NCBI GenBank assembly: GCA_016296505.1
Contig: JAEDJD010000001.1
Coordinates: 186,001 to 250,000 of the forward strand
DNA: 64,000 nt
Reading direction: 5' to 3'
Source: Oscillospiraceae bacterium
GTDB lineage: Bacteria > Bacillota > Clostridia > Oscillospirales > Ruminococcaceae
Both the position numbers and the translations under genes were made by a program. Position 1 is the first letter of the stretch, and every line of letters starts with the position of its first letter. Positions 46,345-55,011 of the stretch are shown in pieces. The notes beneath the pieces are model-generated. The model searched no databases. It was given only the letters and a program-made list of their open reading frames with translations, and was not told where the DNA came from.

Positions 46345-47646
46345 ATGATTGAAATTACAGATGTGTTAGTCGGTTCTCCGGCTGCAAAAGCAGGATTTCA
46401 TGCCGGCGATCGGCTCGTCTCTGTCAATGAAACGGTGATTCAGGATGTATTGGACTATCGCTTTGCAACCGCAGAACGATTGCTGACTGTGCGGTATCAG
46501 CGTGAAAATGTAGAGCAGACAGTCCAGATTCATAAGCAGGAATATGAAGATCTCGGTCTTTGCTTTGCGACGGCGCTGATGGACGAAAAGCGTACCTGCG
46601 GCAATCACTGTATTTTCTGCTTCATTGACCAGAATCCAAAGGGTATGCGCGATACCATTTATTTTAAGGATGATGACGCGCGCCTTTCTTTTTTGCAGGG
46701 CAGCTATATTACGCTGACCAATCTGACGGATGAGGATGTCGATCGCATTATTCGGATGCATATGACCGTCAATGTCTCCGTACAGACGACCGATCCGCTG
46801 CTCCGTAACAAGATGCTCGGCAATAAAAAAGCCGGTGAGTCGCTCAGACATCTCCGGCGTATGGCGGAAGCTGGCGTTTCTATGAACTGTCAGATTGTGC
46901 TTTGTCCGACATGGAACGACGGCGACAATCTGCATAAGACGCTTGCCGATCTGTTTTCAATGGTTCCGGCAGTAGAGAGTATTGCCGTCGTGCCGTTCGG
47001 TATGACGAAATTCCGCGAGCATCTCTGCCCGATTCCGGCATTTACTGAGACAACTGCGCGCGCGGCAATCGAGCAGATCGAAGCCGTACAACGCTGGAGT
47101 CTGGAAGCACATGGCAGCCGCATCGTCTATGCGTCTGACGAGCTGTATCTGCTGGCAAATCTGCCGCTGCCGGATGACGAAGCCTATGAGGGCTATCCGC
47201 AGTATGAAAACGGCGTCGGGATGCTGCGTTATCTGATGAACGAGTTCTATGACGCACTGGAAGATGCCGAATATGACGGCGATCCGCGATTTCTGACCAT
47301 TGCGACCGGAAAAGCAGCCGCACCGTTTCTCGATCAGATGATGCGCGCTCTGGAAGCGAAGCTGCCGCAGGTGCATTGTCAGGTGATTCCGATTGAAAAT
47401 GATTTTTATGGGCATACGGTTACCGTTGCCGGCTTGCTGACCTATCAGGATCTCTGCAATCAGCTGCGAAGTCGTGAGCTTGGCTGCGCTGTTTTGCTTT
47501 CGGAAGCCTGCCTGCGGTATGACGATGTATTTCTCGATGATAAATCCCGCGCGGATTTGCAGGCAGTGCTCGGTGTACCGGTCATCAAGACAAAGGTAGA
47601 TGGCTATGTGTTGCTCGACGCCGTTCTGGGACGGTTTTCAGAATGA
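46345..47646 (+). CDS. PDZ/radical SAM DUF512 protein
   Basis: A 433-aa protein of the DUF512 family. The N-terminal PDZ-like domain (about 1-60, GSPAAKAGFHAGDRLVSVN) is followed by a radical SAM-like iron-sulfur motif CGNHCIFCFIDQ near 87 and a C-terminal DUF512 part ending in the conserved GYVLLDAVLGRF. It is widespread in Clostridia, usually next to der as here. The role is unknown; an electron-transfer or ribosome-assembly link has been suggested only from context. GGAGG precedes ATG. Confidence 0.9.
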   Translation: MIEITDVLVGSPAAKAGFHAGDRLVSVNETVIQDVLDYRFATAERLLTVRYQRENVEQTVQIHKQEYEDLGLCFATALMDEKRTCGNHCIFCFIDQNPKGMRDTIYFKDDDARLSFLQGSYITLTNLTDEDVDRIIRMHMTVNVSVQTTDPLLRNKMLGNKKAGESLRHLRRMAEAGVSMNCQIVLCPTWNDGDNLHKTLADLFSMVPAVESIAVVPFGMTKFREHLCPIPAFTETTARAAIEQIEAVQRWSLEAHGSRIVYASDELYLLANLPLPDDEAYEGYPQYENGVGMLRYLMNEFYDALEDAEYDGDPRFLTIATGKAAAPFLDQMMRALEAKLPQVHCQVIPIENDFYGHTVTVAGLLTYQDLCNQLRSRELGCAVLLSEACLRYDDVFLDDKSRADLQAVLGVPVIKTKVDGYVLLDAVLGRFSE

Positions 47647-47700
47647 ATGCGCTTCGGGAATCGCAGCGATATCTTCCTTTGTCTATCAATACGCTAGAAA

Positions 47701-47720
47701 GCTGCACGTTTGCGTGCAGC
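47701..47720 (+). other. short hairpin between DUF512 gene and der
   Basis: GCTGCACG and CGTGCAGC form an 8-bp perfect stem with a 4-nt loop. No T-run follows, so it may slow polymerase or stabilise mRNA ends rather than terminate. Confidence 0.5.
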
Positions 47721-47789
47721 AATTACGGGTTTGTAATGTATTATTATGTGGGCAGCGCTCACGTTCATTCATAAAAGGAGTGCAAGAAA

Positions 47790-49127
47790 ATGGCTTTGCC
47801 GGTAGTTGCCGTGGTCGGTCGTCCGAATGTCGGAAAATCGACTTTATTTAATAAACTCGTCGGACAGCGGCTCTCAATTGTCGAGGATACGCCGGGCGTT
47901 ACGAGAGACCGCATCTATGCCAAAGCGGAATGGTGCGGAAAAAACTTTATGATCGTGGATACGGGCGGTATTGAGCCGAAAACCGATGACCATATGCTCG
48001 AACAGATGCGCAGACAGGCTGAGCTTGCCATCGAGCGTGCGGATGTCATTATCTTTGTGACCGATCTGCGCTCCGGCGTGACCGCGAATGATCTGGATGT
48101 CGCGAATATGCTGCAAAAATCCGGTAAGCCGATCGTACTGTGCGTCAACAAATGCGACAGCATTGGAGAGGTACCGCCTGAATTCTATGAGTTCTATAAT
48201 CTCGGCTTGGGCGATCCGTTCGCGGTTTCATCTGTGCATGGAAACGGTACTGGCGATCTTTTGGACGCGGTTTGTGCGCAGTTTCCTGCCGATATGGAGA
48301 ATGAGGAGGATACGGACCGTATCGCTGTTGCAGTCATCGGTAAGCCGAATGTCGGCAAATCCAGCCTCATAAACTATCTTGCCGGCGAGGAGCGCAGTAT
48401 CGTTGCAAATGAAGCCGGTACCACACGCGACGCGATTGATCTGCACTATGAAAATGAAACCGGTAAATATTTGTTCATTGATACCGCGGGTATTCGCAAG
48501 AAATCCAAAATTTCCGACGATATTGAACATTATAGCGTATTGCGCGCTTTTATGGCTGTTGACCGCGCAACCGTTGCTGTTATCATCATTGACGCGACAA
48601 CCGGTTTTACAGAGCAAGACAGCAAAGTCGCCGGCTATGCGCATCAGCAGGGTAAGGCTTGCATCGTTTGTGTGAATAAATGGGATCTTGTCGAAAAGGA
48701 TGGCAAGACCATGCAGGAATTCCAGAAGAAACTCGAAAATGATTTCAGCTTCATGAGCTATGTGCCGTTCCTGTTTATCAGTGCAAAGACAGGTCAGCGC
48801 GTGCAGAAGCTCTTTCCGCTGATTCAGCAGGTCGCAGCGAATCATGCGATGCGCATTACAACAGGCAGATTGAACGATGTGCTCGCTTATGCGACTGCCC
48901 GCGTTCAGCCGCCGACTGATAAAGGCAAGCGTCTGAAAATTTATTATATGACGCAGGCAAGCTCGCAGCCGCCGACTTTCGTATTCTTCGTCAATCGTGC
49001 GGATCTGTTTCATTTTTCGTATCAGCGCTATCTTGAAAATCAACTCCGCGAGACGTTCGGGTTAGAAGGAACGCCGGTGCGGTTTATTATCCGTGAGCGC
49101 GGAAATGACAGCGGCAGCAAAGGTTGA
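47790..49127 (+). CDS. der: ribosome biogenesis GTPase Der (EngA)
   Basis: A double GTPase for 50S assembly. G domain 1 has GRPNVGKSTLFN near residue 10 and DTGGIEP; G domain 2 has GKPNVGKSSLINYL near 186, DTAGIRKK and NKWDL. A KH-like C-terminal domain (about 360-445) follows. It is 445 aa, with an AAAGGAG site. It is followed by plsY and gpsA, as in other Firmicutes. Confidence 0.97.
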   Translation: MALPVVAVVGRPNVGKSTLFNKLVGQRLSIVEDTPGVTRDRIYAKAEWCGKNFMIVDTGGIEPKTDDHMLEQMRRQAELAIERADVIIFVTDLRSGVTANDLDVANMLQKSGKPIVLCVNKCDSIGEVPPEFYEFYNLGLGDPFAVSSVHGNGTGDLLDAVCAQFPADMENEEDTDRIAVAVIGKPNVGKSSLINYLAGEERSIVANEAGTTRDAIDLHYENETGKYLFIDTAGIRKKSKISDDIEHYSVLRAFMAVDRATVAVIIIDATTGFTEQDSKVAGYAHQQGKACIVCVNKWDLVEKDGKTMQEFQKKLENDFSFMSYVPFLFISAKTGQRVQKLFPLIQQVAANHAMRITTGRLNDVLAYATARVQPPTDKGKRLKIYYMTQASSQPPTFVFFVNRADLFHFSYQRYLENQLRETFGLEGTPVRFIIRERGNDSGSKG

Positions 49128-49178
49128 TTCCGCTGATTCTGTGCGGTATTGATTGAATCTCATTTGAGGAGAATCTGT

Positions 49179-49898
49179 ATGCAGGGAACATTTTTTGGCT
49201 ATTTGCTTAGTATTTTGATCGCTGCGGTGATCGGTTATCTGTTCGGAAGCGTCAATGGTGCGATTGCCTCGGTGCGTTTGTTCAAGCATGAGGATGTCCG
49301 TAACTTCGGCAGCGGCAACGCTGGATTGACCAATGTGCTTCGCTGCTTCGGAAAAGGATGCGGCATTTTGACGCTTGTAATCGACCTTGGTAAGGGTGCG
49401 GCGGCAATGGCGCTTGCACAATTTGCCTGTAAAATGCTCGCTTGGGCGCCGATTGCGGAGGGAACGGAAACTGCGCATGATTATCGCTGGCTCTGTTATG
49501 TGGCTGCGACGTTTGTTGTGCTGGGACACGTTTTTCCATTGTGGCACGGATTCCGTGGCGGAAAAGGCGTGCTTGTCGGCGTCAGTGTATTTCTCGTCAT
49601 CAATCCGCTTACTTTTGTCATTCTGATGGCGATTTTCGGCATGATTCTCTGGCGTTCTAAATATGTTTCTCTATCTTCTTGTACCGCAACGCTCTGCGTG
49701 ATTCCGGTGACGCTTTTGCTGGAGCATTTTCAGCGTGGTGCAACATGGGGCATATCATTGCTGTATATGGCGCTGATTACGATTCCGGCGGTATTGATCG
49801 TTTATAGTCACCGTGAGAATATTCAGCGGCTGATGAACGGCACTGAGCGTAAGATCACTGATAAAAAGGAAAAAACATCACCGAAGCTTGATAGCTGA
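49179..49898 (+). CDS. plsY: acyl-phosphate glycerol-3-phosphate acyltransferase PlsY
   Basis: The first step of phospholipid synthesis in Gram-positives: transfers acyl from acyl-phosphate to glycerol-3-P. The 239-aa membrane protein has about five helices and the motifs YLFGSVNGAI, GSGNAGLTNVLR, and HVFPLWHGFRGGKGV. ATG 49179 follows GAGGAG by 7 nt. The acceptor is made by GpsA, encoded just downstream. Confidence 0.93.
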   Translation: MQGTFFGYLLSILIAAVIGYLFGSVNGAIASVRLFKHEDVRNFGSGNAGLTNVLRCFGKGCGILTLVIDLGKGAAAMALAQFACKMLAWAPIAEGTETAHDYRWLCYVAATFVVLGHVFPLWHGFRGGKGVLVGVSVFLVINPLTFVILMAIFGMILWRSKYVSLSSCTATLCVIPVTLLLEHFQRGATWGISLLYMALITIPAVLIVYSHRENIQRLMNGTERKITDKKEKTSPKLDS

Positions 49899-49906
49899 AC
49901 GTGTGA

Positions 49907-50074
49907 GTTCATGATTATGACGGGAAAGATACCGATTTTGCTCAGGAAAGAATCGAAGATCTGAAGGAATATTTCAACAATCTCTGTTTTGGAAGACGAC
50001 TGGTTTGGCTTGGGGGAACTGCGCGTAGTGCCATTGGCAAATATGCGAATGCGAGGGAAAAACTACAGAAATAA
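49907..50074 (+). pseudogene. possible 3' remnant of a gene without a start
   Basis: An open stretch of 55 codons with no start codon lies directly after a stop at 49904. It reads HDYDGKDTDFAQERIEDL and later FGRRLVWLGGTARSAIGKYA, which looks like coding sequence (amphipathic helix, balanced composition), but I cannot name the family. I suggest the tail of a deleted gene; chance is possible. Confidence 0.3.
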
Positions 50075-50149
50075 GGACGCTGTTACTTTTCCTGCATCAA
50101 CGTCCAATATTTGGAATATGATATACAATCAATGAAAAAGGAGTTTACC

Positions 50150-50326
50150 ATGTCTGAGCATCAAAATAAAAAACATACTGCCAGCAATGCTGCAAAAACA
50201 GGTATTACCTTCGGCAGCGCGCTCGCAATGGTCATTAGCTATACCACATGGAAGTCCGTTGGCTGGGCGATCATACACGGGCTGATGAGCTGGGTTTATG
50301 TGATCTATTACGTCATAAGATACTGA
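50150..50326 (+). CDS. small membrane protein, unknown
   Basis: A 58-aa protein with a polar start (SEHQNKKHTASNAAKTG) and a hydrophobic part with two possible helices (ITFGSALAMVISY and IIHGLMSWVYVIYYVI). AAGGAG is 6 nt before ATG 50150. The trailing tyrosines and the size fit small membrane proteins often found beside gpsA in this group. No function is known to me. Confidence 0.65.
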   Translation: MSEHQNKKHTASNAAKTGITFGSALAMVISYTTWKSVGWAIIHGLMSWVYVIYYVIRY

Positions 50327-50368
50327 ACCGCAGATGGAACATCATACAGGATACAGGAGGTAACTGAC

Positions 50369-51367
50369 ATGGCAAAAATTACGGTGCTTGGCGGCGGTTT
50401 TGGTACTGCGCTGGCTGTGATGCTTTATACGACGCAACAACATGACATTACGCTCTGGAGTGCGATTCCAGAGGAAATCGAGGCGATGCGCAGGGACGGA
50501 GAACAAAAAGAGAAATTGCCCGGCGTTAAAATTCCAGACGGCATTTCTCTCACGACAGATATTTCTGTCGTCGAAAGCAGCGATCTCGTGCTGTTTGCGA
50601 TTCCTTCGGCGTTTGTCCGCAGTACTTGTCAGAAAGTTGCGCCGTATCTGAAAGAAGAAACTGTGCTCGTCAATGTCGGAAAGGGTATTGAGGAGGAATC
50701 CTATAAGCTCATGAGCACGGTTTTTGCAGAGGAGTTGCCGCAGGCTGTTTATGTTGTTTTAACCGGTCCGTCCCATGCGGAGGAGGTCGGCAGAAATATC
50801 CCGACAAGCGTAGTCGCCGCGTCCTCGAACCGTATGGCGGCGTATCTCGTGCAGGAATGGTTCAGTTCGTCTACGTTCCGCGTCTATATCAACGACGATA
50901 TCACTGGCTGCGAGCTGGGCGGCGCGCTCAAAAATGTCATTGCGCTCTCGGCAGGTATCTCCGATGGACTCGGCTATGGCGATAATACAAAGGCAATGCT
51001 TATGACGCGCGGCTTGCATGAAATCGAACGGCTCGGCTCGGCGCTCGGCGCTCGTGCCAATACCTTTGCTGGTTTGACGGGAATTGGCGATCTGATCGTT
51101 ACCTGTACCTCCATGCATTCGCGAAACCGCAGAGCCGGTATTCTCATCGGTCAGGGCATTTCACCGGCAGACGCCGTGAAACAGGTCGGAACTGTAGAAG
51201 GCTATTACTGCTGCAGTGCCGCCTACGGTCTTGCAAAACGCTATGACATCGAAATGCCGCTGACTACCGCACTCTATCAGATTTTATATCAAAATGCGGA
51301 TGTGCGGGAAGTTGTGCAGAATTTGATGGCGCGTCCAAAAAAGCATGAATATGAAAAACTGGTCTGA
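50369..51367 (+). CDS. gpsA: NAD(P)-dependent glycerol-3-phosphate dehydrogenase
   Basis: Makes glycerol-3-P for phospholipids, the acceptor used by PlsY. The nucleotide motif GGGFGTALAVML opens the protein. The signature GPSHAEEVGRNIPTSVV and the catalytic Lys in GALKNVIAL are present, and GLTGIGDLIVTC completes the family. It is 332 aa, with an AGGAGG site. Confidence 0.95.
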   Translation: MAKITVLGGGFGTALAVMLYTTQQHDITLWSAIPEEIEAMRRDGEQKEKLPGVKIPDGISLTTDISVVESSDLVLFAIPSAFVRSTCQKVAPYLKEETVLVNVGKGIEEESYKLMSTVFAEELPQAVYVVLTGPSHAEEVGRNIPTSVVAASSNRMAAYLVQEWFSSSTFRVYINDDITGCELGGALKNVIALSAGISDGLGYGDNTKAMLMTRGLHEIERLGSALGARANTFAGLTGIGDLIVTCTSMHSRNRRAGILIGQGISPADAVKQVGTVEGYYCCSAAYGLAKRYDIEMPLTTALYQILYQNADVREVVQNLMARPKKHEYEKLV

Positions 51368-51484
51368 TTCTTTGCTGATACCTTATAAAACCCTCAATGT
51401 GAAAAAATGAAATGAAACATGAGAAAACGAGAAAATAAGAGCGATATCGAGAGAAAACAAGAGATTGAGCGATATATTTTAAAA

Positions 51485-51530
51485 AATCGGCATTTTGCCG
51501 ATTGACAATGTCTGGCGAATCGTGTATAAT
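51485..51530 (+). promoter_or_regulatory. promoter of rplM-rpsI with inverted repeat at -35
   Basis: TTGACA (51502-51507) and TATAAT (51525-51530) are perfect and 17 bp apart. An inverted repeat, AATCGGC and GCCGATT (51485-51503), ends inside the -35 box. It could be the end hairpin of gpsA or a protein-binding site. Confidence 0.85.
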
Positions 51531-51536
51531 AGATGA

Positions 51537-51619
51537 GCACGCTGGAAAAAGATGCGCTCCGTCCCCGTGGAGTGTACTTTGATTCTGGTTACCTAAAATA
51601 TCAGATGGAGGAAAATATT
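51537..51619 (+). other. 5' leader of rplM, possible L13 leader
   Basis: An untranslated leader of about 80 nt precedes the ribosomal genes. It contains a hairpin (GCGCTCC near 51554 with GGAGTGT near 51570) close to the start. Firmicutes often have a conserved autoregulatory L13 leader here; this one has the right place and size, but I cannot confirm the structure. Confidence 0.5.
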
Positions 51620-52048
51620 ATGTCAACCACGATGCCGAAGGTTGCTGAAATCAACCGGAAATGGTATATCATTGACGCAGCAGGTCAGCCGCTTGGCCGT
51701 ACCGCTGCAAAGGCTGCTGCGATTCTGCGCGGTAAGCATAAGGTCGACTTCACCCCGAATGTCGATTGTGGCGATCACGTTATCATCATCAACTGCGCAC
51801 AGGCGGTTCTGACCGGTAAGAAGCTTGATCAGAAGTTCGAGATCTGGCATACCGGCTGGATCGGTCATCTGAAGAAGGTTTCCTACCGTGAGCTTATGGA
51901 GAAGAAGCCGGAGCACGCAATGTTTATCGCTGTTCAGGGTATGCTGCCGAGCAACTATATCGGCAGAACCTCTATGAAGCGTCTTCGCGTCTATGCTGAC
52001 GCCGAGCACAAGAATGCAGCTCAGAAGCCTGAGCTGTGGACACTGTAA
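51620..52048 (+). CDS. rplM: 50S ribosomal protein L13
   Basis: A 142-aa ribosomal protein with WYIIDAAGQPLGRTAAKAA and the motif YREL...KPEHAMFIAVQGMLPSN. ATG 51620 follows GGAGG; the longer upstream frame is leader. It is co-transcribed with rpsI. Confidence 0.96.
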   Translation: MSTTMPKVAEINRKWYIIDAAGQPLGRTAAKAAAILRGKHKVDFTPNVDCGDHVIIINCAQAVLTGKKLDQKFEIWHTGWIGHLKKVSYRELMEKKPEHAMFIAVQGMLPSNYIGRTSMKRLRVYADAEHKNAAQKPELWTL

Positions 52049-52066
52049 TGAAAGGAGCCAGAAACA

Positions 52067-52483
52067 ATGAGTGAAACAGTTTCTTACGAAGCAAAGCTGA
52101 AGTCGTTTTACGGCACCGGCAGAAGAAAGCATTCCGTTGCAAGAGTTCGCCTTTATCCCGGCTCCGGCAATGTGACCATTAACGGCAGATCCATTGACGA
52201 TTACTTTGGTCTTGATACCCTCAAGCAGATTGTTCGTCAGCCGCTCGCACTGACCGAGACCATGGCACAGTTTGATATCGTCTGCACCGTTGCAGGCGGC
52301 GGCGTGACCGGTCAGGCTGGTGCCATCCGTCACGGCGTTGCACGCGCTCTGCTCCAGTTCAATGCTGAGCTTCGTCCGGTTCTCAAAAAGGCTGGATTCC
52401 TCACTCGTGACCCGAGAATGAAGGAAAGAAAGAAGTACGGTCTCAAGGCTGCTCGTCGCGCACCGCAGTTTTCAAAGAGATAA
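52067..52483 (+). CDS. rpsI: 30S ribosomal protein S9
   Basis: A 138-aa protein with the typical [15 protein letters not shown] start and the end [14 protein letters not shown] that reaches the decoding centre. AAAGGAG lies upstream. Its 3' end is the border with the mobile element: some Firmicute elements use the rpsI end as insertion site and restore the gene on entry. Confidence 0.96.
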   Translation: MSETVSYEAKLKSFYGTGRRKHSVARVRLYPGSGNVTINGRSIDDYFGLDTLKQIVRQPLALTETMAQFDIVCTVAGGGVTGQAGAIRHGVARALLQFNAELRPVLKKAGFLTRDPRMKERKKYGLKAARRAPQFSKR

Positions 52484-52571
52484 TTTTATCCCTACTGGGA
52501 GTGTTCAGAATCACGTATTTACGCTGTTTCGTTCGGTTTGGGTTTATCTGAAATATGGTGAATTCCGGACG

Positions 52572-52602
52572 GTAACTAACACGTAACTAACGGGTAACTA
52601 AC
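52572..52602 (+). repeat. three direct repeats GTAACTAAC, 11-bp period
   Basis: Perfect copies are at 52572-52580, 52583-52591 and 52594-52602, each separated by 2 bp. They lie about 90 bp after rpsI at the probable left end of the element. The one-turn period fits cooperative protein binding, for example integrase arm sites or an excision factor. No second set was noticed. Confidence 0.75.
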
Positions 52603-52610
52603 AAAGATTT

Positions 52611-52643
52611 AAGGCATTTGCCCTTGCGGTAAATGCCTTTTTG
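52611..52643 (+). terminator. terminator after rpsI / at the element's left end
   Basis: The arms AAGGCATTT and AAATGCCTT are followed by TTT. Confidence 0.85.
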
Positions 52644-52674
52644 TTACTTTAATCAAAGAAAGGTATCTTAGAAC

Positions 52675-53091
52675 ATGAACAATGATAATAAAATCAAACA
52701 CCTTGAAATGATTCAAGCTGTAATAAATCGTATGGCAAGTAATTCATTTATGCTTAAGGGATGGGCTGTAACACTTGTTGCTGGAATCATGGCATTATCA
52801 GCCAAGGATACTGATAAAATGTATTTTTTAGTAGCATATATACCAATAATCATTTTCTGGGGATTAGATTCTTATTATCTTCTTCAGGAAAGGCTATATA
52901 GATCTCTTTATAAGAAAATTTGTTCAACTGATGATAATAGAATTAATTTTTCTTTAGTTGCATCTAAAGAAGAATTTGGAAGCAACAAAAATAGTTTCGG
53001 AGCTTGTTTGTTATCTGGTACAGAATTATGGTTTTATCTTCCTTTAGCATTAGTTTGTGCCGGAGTAATATATCTTACTATAAAAAAATAA
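52675..53091 (+). CDS. small three-helix membrane protein, TIR partner (copy 1)
   Basis: A 138-aa protein with an N-terminal amphipathic helix (HLEMIQAVINRMASNSFML), membrane helix 1 (about 27-46, GWAVTLVAGIMALSA), helix 2 (about 52-72, FLVAYIPIIIFWGLDSYYLL), a polar loop with an ERLYRSLY segment, and a C-terminal helix (about 113-135). It is clearly homologous to the protein at 59040: long identical stretches include RMASNSF, LKGWAVTL and LDSYYLLQERLYR. The layout resembles the short multi-TM effectors of nucleotide-signal defence systems (SLATT or 2TM type), but I do not know a named family. It lies 30 nt before a TIR gene. The coding sequence is strongly AT-rich. Confidence 0.8.
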   Translation: MNNDNKIKHLEMIQAVINRMASNSFMLKGWAVTLVAGIMALSAKDTDKMYFLVAYIPIIIFWGLDSYYLLQERLYRSLYKKICSTDDNRINFSLVASKEEFGSNKNSFGACLLSGTELWFYLPLALVCAGVIYLTIKK

Positions 53092-53121
53092 AGGCTATAT
53101 AGATTACAAGAAGGTGATAGA

Positions 53122-53931
53122 ATGTTTGCAAAATTCAACTATAGTCCATCAGATTATTTTTATAATAAAATTCTCAATCCATATTTAACAAAAGGAACTG
53201 ACCTTTATATTAAACATGAAGAAGAGGTTAAAGATTGTTTATCTCAGTACATAAATGAAAATGGCATTATAAACGGTTCAGATTTAAAAGAACATTGGTT
53301 TTCGATTTCTGATAAGGATATTTTTATATCACATTCGCACAAGGATATAAATAAAGTAAAGGCGTTTGCAGGCTGGTTATATGATACTTTTGGTTTAGAA
53401 GCCTTCATTGATTCTTGCTCATGGGGATACTGTGATAAATTACTAAAAAACATAGACAACAAATATTGCTACAATCCCAAAAGCAAAACATATGATTATG
53501 ATTTACGCAACTATACAACAAGCCACGTTCATATGATGTTATCTACTGCTTTAGCCGAAATGCTAAACAAAACTGAATGTGTTATTTTTTTTAATACGCC
53601 AAATTCAATAAGCATGAGTGATGAACTTACAAAAATCAAAAAAAGTGAAGCAACACTATCACCTTGGATTTATTACGAATTGTCAATGATGACATTAATA
53701 AAATCGACACAACCCAGAAAAATTATTTTAGAACACTCTGCATATAGTGATATTAATATAAAATATGATGTTTCCAAAATTCTTAAAGAGCTTACACAAA
53801 TAAATGATTCTACTTTGTTGGATTGGAGAGACAAATGGAATAATCGCCCTATTATGTGCAAGGAAGAAGCTTTAGAAGTTTTATATGAAATCATCTATCC
53901 AAAATCTTCAAAACAAATGCAAAACCGCTGA
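53122..53931 (+). CDS. TIR-domain protein
   Basis: A 269-aa protein. The N-terminal 70 residues are unrecognised. From about 70 on it is a TIR fold: strand DIFISHSHKDINKVKAFAGW, FGLEAFIDSCSW, NKTECVIFFNTPN, and a likely catalytic Glu in LSPWIYYELSMM near 195. Bacterial TIR domains cut NAD or make cyclic ADP-ribose signals when phage infection is sensed. It is paired with the membrane protein 30 nt upstream. The AT content is high. Its stop lies inside the following hairpin. Confidence 0.85.
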   Translation: MFAKFNYSPSDYFYNKILNPYLTKGTDLYIKHEEEVKDCLSQYINENGIINGSDLKEHWFSISDKDIFISHSHKDINKVKAFAGWLYDTFGLEAFIDSCSWGYCDKLLKNIDNKYCYNPKSKTYDYDLRNYTTSHVHMMLSTALAEMLNKTECVIFFNTPNSISMSDELTKIKKSEATLSPWIYYELSMMTLIKSTQPRKIILEHSAYSDINIKYDVSKILKELTQINDSTLLDWRDKWNNRPIMCKEEALEVLYEIIYPKSSKQMQNR

Positions 53932-53959
53932 GAGAAAATCCCTCAGCGGTTATTTTTTT
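53923..53959. terminator. terminator between TIR gene and integrase
   Basis: The arms AACCGCTGAG and CTCAGCGGTT are followed by ATTTTTTT. The left arm contains the TIR stop codon. It serves the convergent TIR and integrase genes. Confidence 0.9.
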
Positions 53960-53961
53960 AC

Positions 53962-55011
53962 CTATATCTTATTAATAGCCTCCAACAGTTCCTGCACATT
54001 AACGTGTGTATAGACTTTCTCAGTCAGCGACATAGCGCCCGAATGACCGACGATCTTCTTAATAAGCGTAGGCGATACTTCTTTCTCGGTCATCATCGAG
54101 ATGCAGGTGTGACGGGTATCGTGTGGCTTGTGGGAGCAGCCGATCAGCTCCATGACAGGTGTCCAGTAGGAATCATAGTAGTTGCGGTAGATGAACTGCT
54201 TGCCATCGGGAGTATGAAGAAGATACTCATTACCGTCCTCATACCACTTCTTGAAGAACGGATAAGTCCTGTCGTGTATCGGCACAACACGAATACCGCT
54301 TTCTGTCTTGCTCTCCACTACCTTGAAGCACTGCTCCTCGATGTTGACGTTTTCACGTTTGAGGTCAAGCAGCTCGGACACACGCACTCCGCTGTATATC
54401 AGCATCAGAACGATCTGAGCGTAGAGATTGTTTTCCTGCAGCCACAGAGCATCTATTTCTTCCCTGCTGAAAGGAGAACGGTCTGTCTTGTTCGGGTTCT
54501 TGTCCTTGAATTTGAGAATATCCACGTATTCCGAGTAGTCTTTCATGCATATCTCATACTTCATCGCATACTCATACATCTGGCTGAACAGCACTTTCAG
54601 CTTGCGGAGCGTCGGATAGTTCTTACCGCAGTTGTCTACAACACCCTGCAAGTCAGTCAGCTTCATATCCTTGAACACTCTGTCGTGCAGGGGTTCACAG
54701 GTATTATATGACGCTTTGTAGGCTTTGGCGTTGCTGTCCGAGATCGTGGGGAACTTCTCCGCCGACCACTTCTCAAAGACTTCGGCAAAGGTGATTTTGG
54801 ACGCTTCAATGTCATAGGGATTCTTATTGTAGTCCATGAGCATTTCAAGCCCTTTAGCCCTGGTCGGAGCATAGCCGATAGTGATGTACTGCTGTTTACG
54901 CTTGCCCGTCTCGGTATCAATGTCCCAGCCGACTGTCTTGCGGACAATGTATGGATTACGCCTGTTGCCCGACAGCTTGTAGACAGTGCCAACACCGTTA
55001 GCTAACTTCAT
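53962..55011 (-). CDS. int: tyrosine recombinase / integrase
   Basis: A 349-aa site-specific recombinase. The N-terminal arm-type domain (about 1-60) and the core-binding domain (about 70-170) precede the catalytic part. Catalytic residues visible are Arg in SGVRVSELL, H-x-x-R in HDTRHTC, His in VGHSGAMS and Tyr in KVYTHV. It is the usual length for integrases of Gram-positive elements. It is the second gene of a leftward pair with the regulator (14-nt overlap). Confidence 0.95.
   Translation of the reverse strand: MKLANGVGTVYKLSGNRRNPYIVRKTVGWDIDTETGKRKQQYITIGYAPTRAKGLEMLMDYNKNPYDIEASKITFAEVFEKWSAEKFPTISDSNAKAYKASYNTCEPLHDRVFKDMKLTDLQGVVDNCGKNYPTLRKLKVLFSQMYEYAMKYEICMKDYSEYVDILKFKDKNPNKTDRSPFSREEIDALWLQENNLYAQIVLMLIYSGVRVSELLDLKRENVNIEEQCFKVVESKTESGIRVVPIHDRTYPFFKKWYEDGNEYLLHTPDGKQFIYRNYYDSYWTPVMELIGCSHKPHDTRHTCISMMTEKEVSPTLIKKIVGHSGAMSLTEKVYTHVNVQELLEAINKI

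Noticed and set aside
47701..47720. Terminator between the DUF512 gene and der
   Set aside because: The perfect stem lacks a T-run and the gene order is normally co-transcribed, so I list it only as a hairpin.
52572..52602. CRISPR array
   Set aside because: The repeats are only 9 bp with 2-bp gaps and no cas genes are present; they fit a protein-binding array better.
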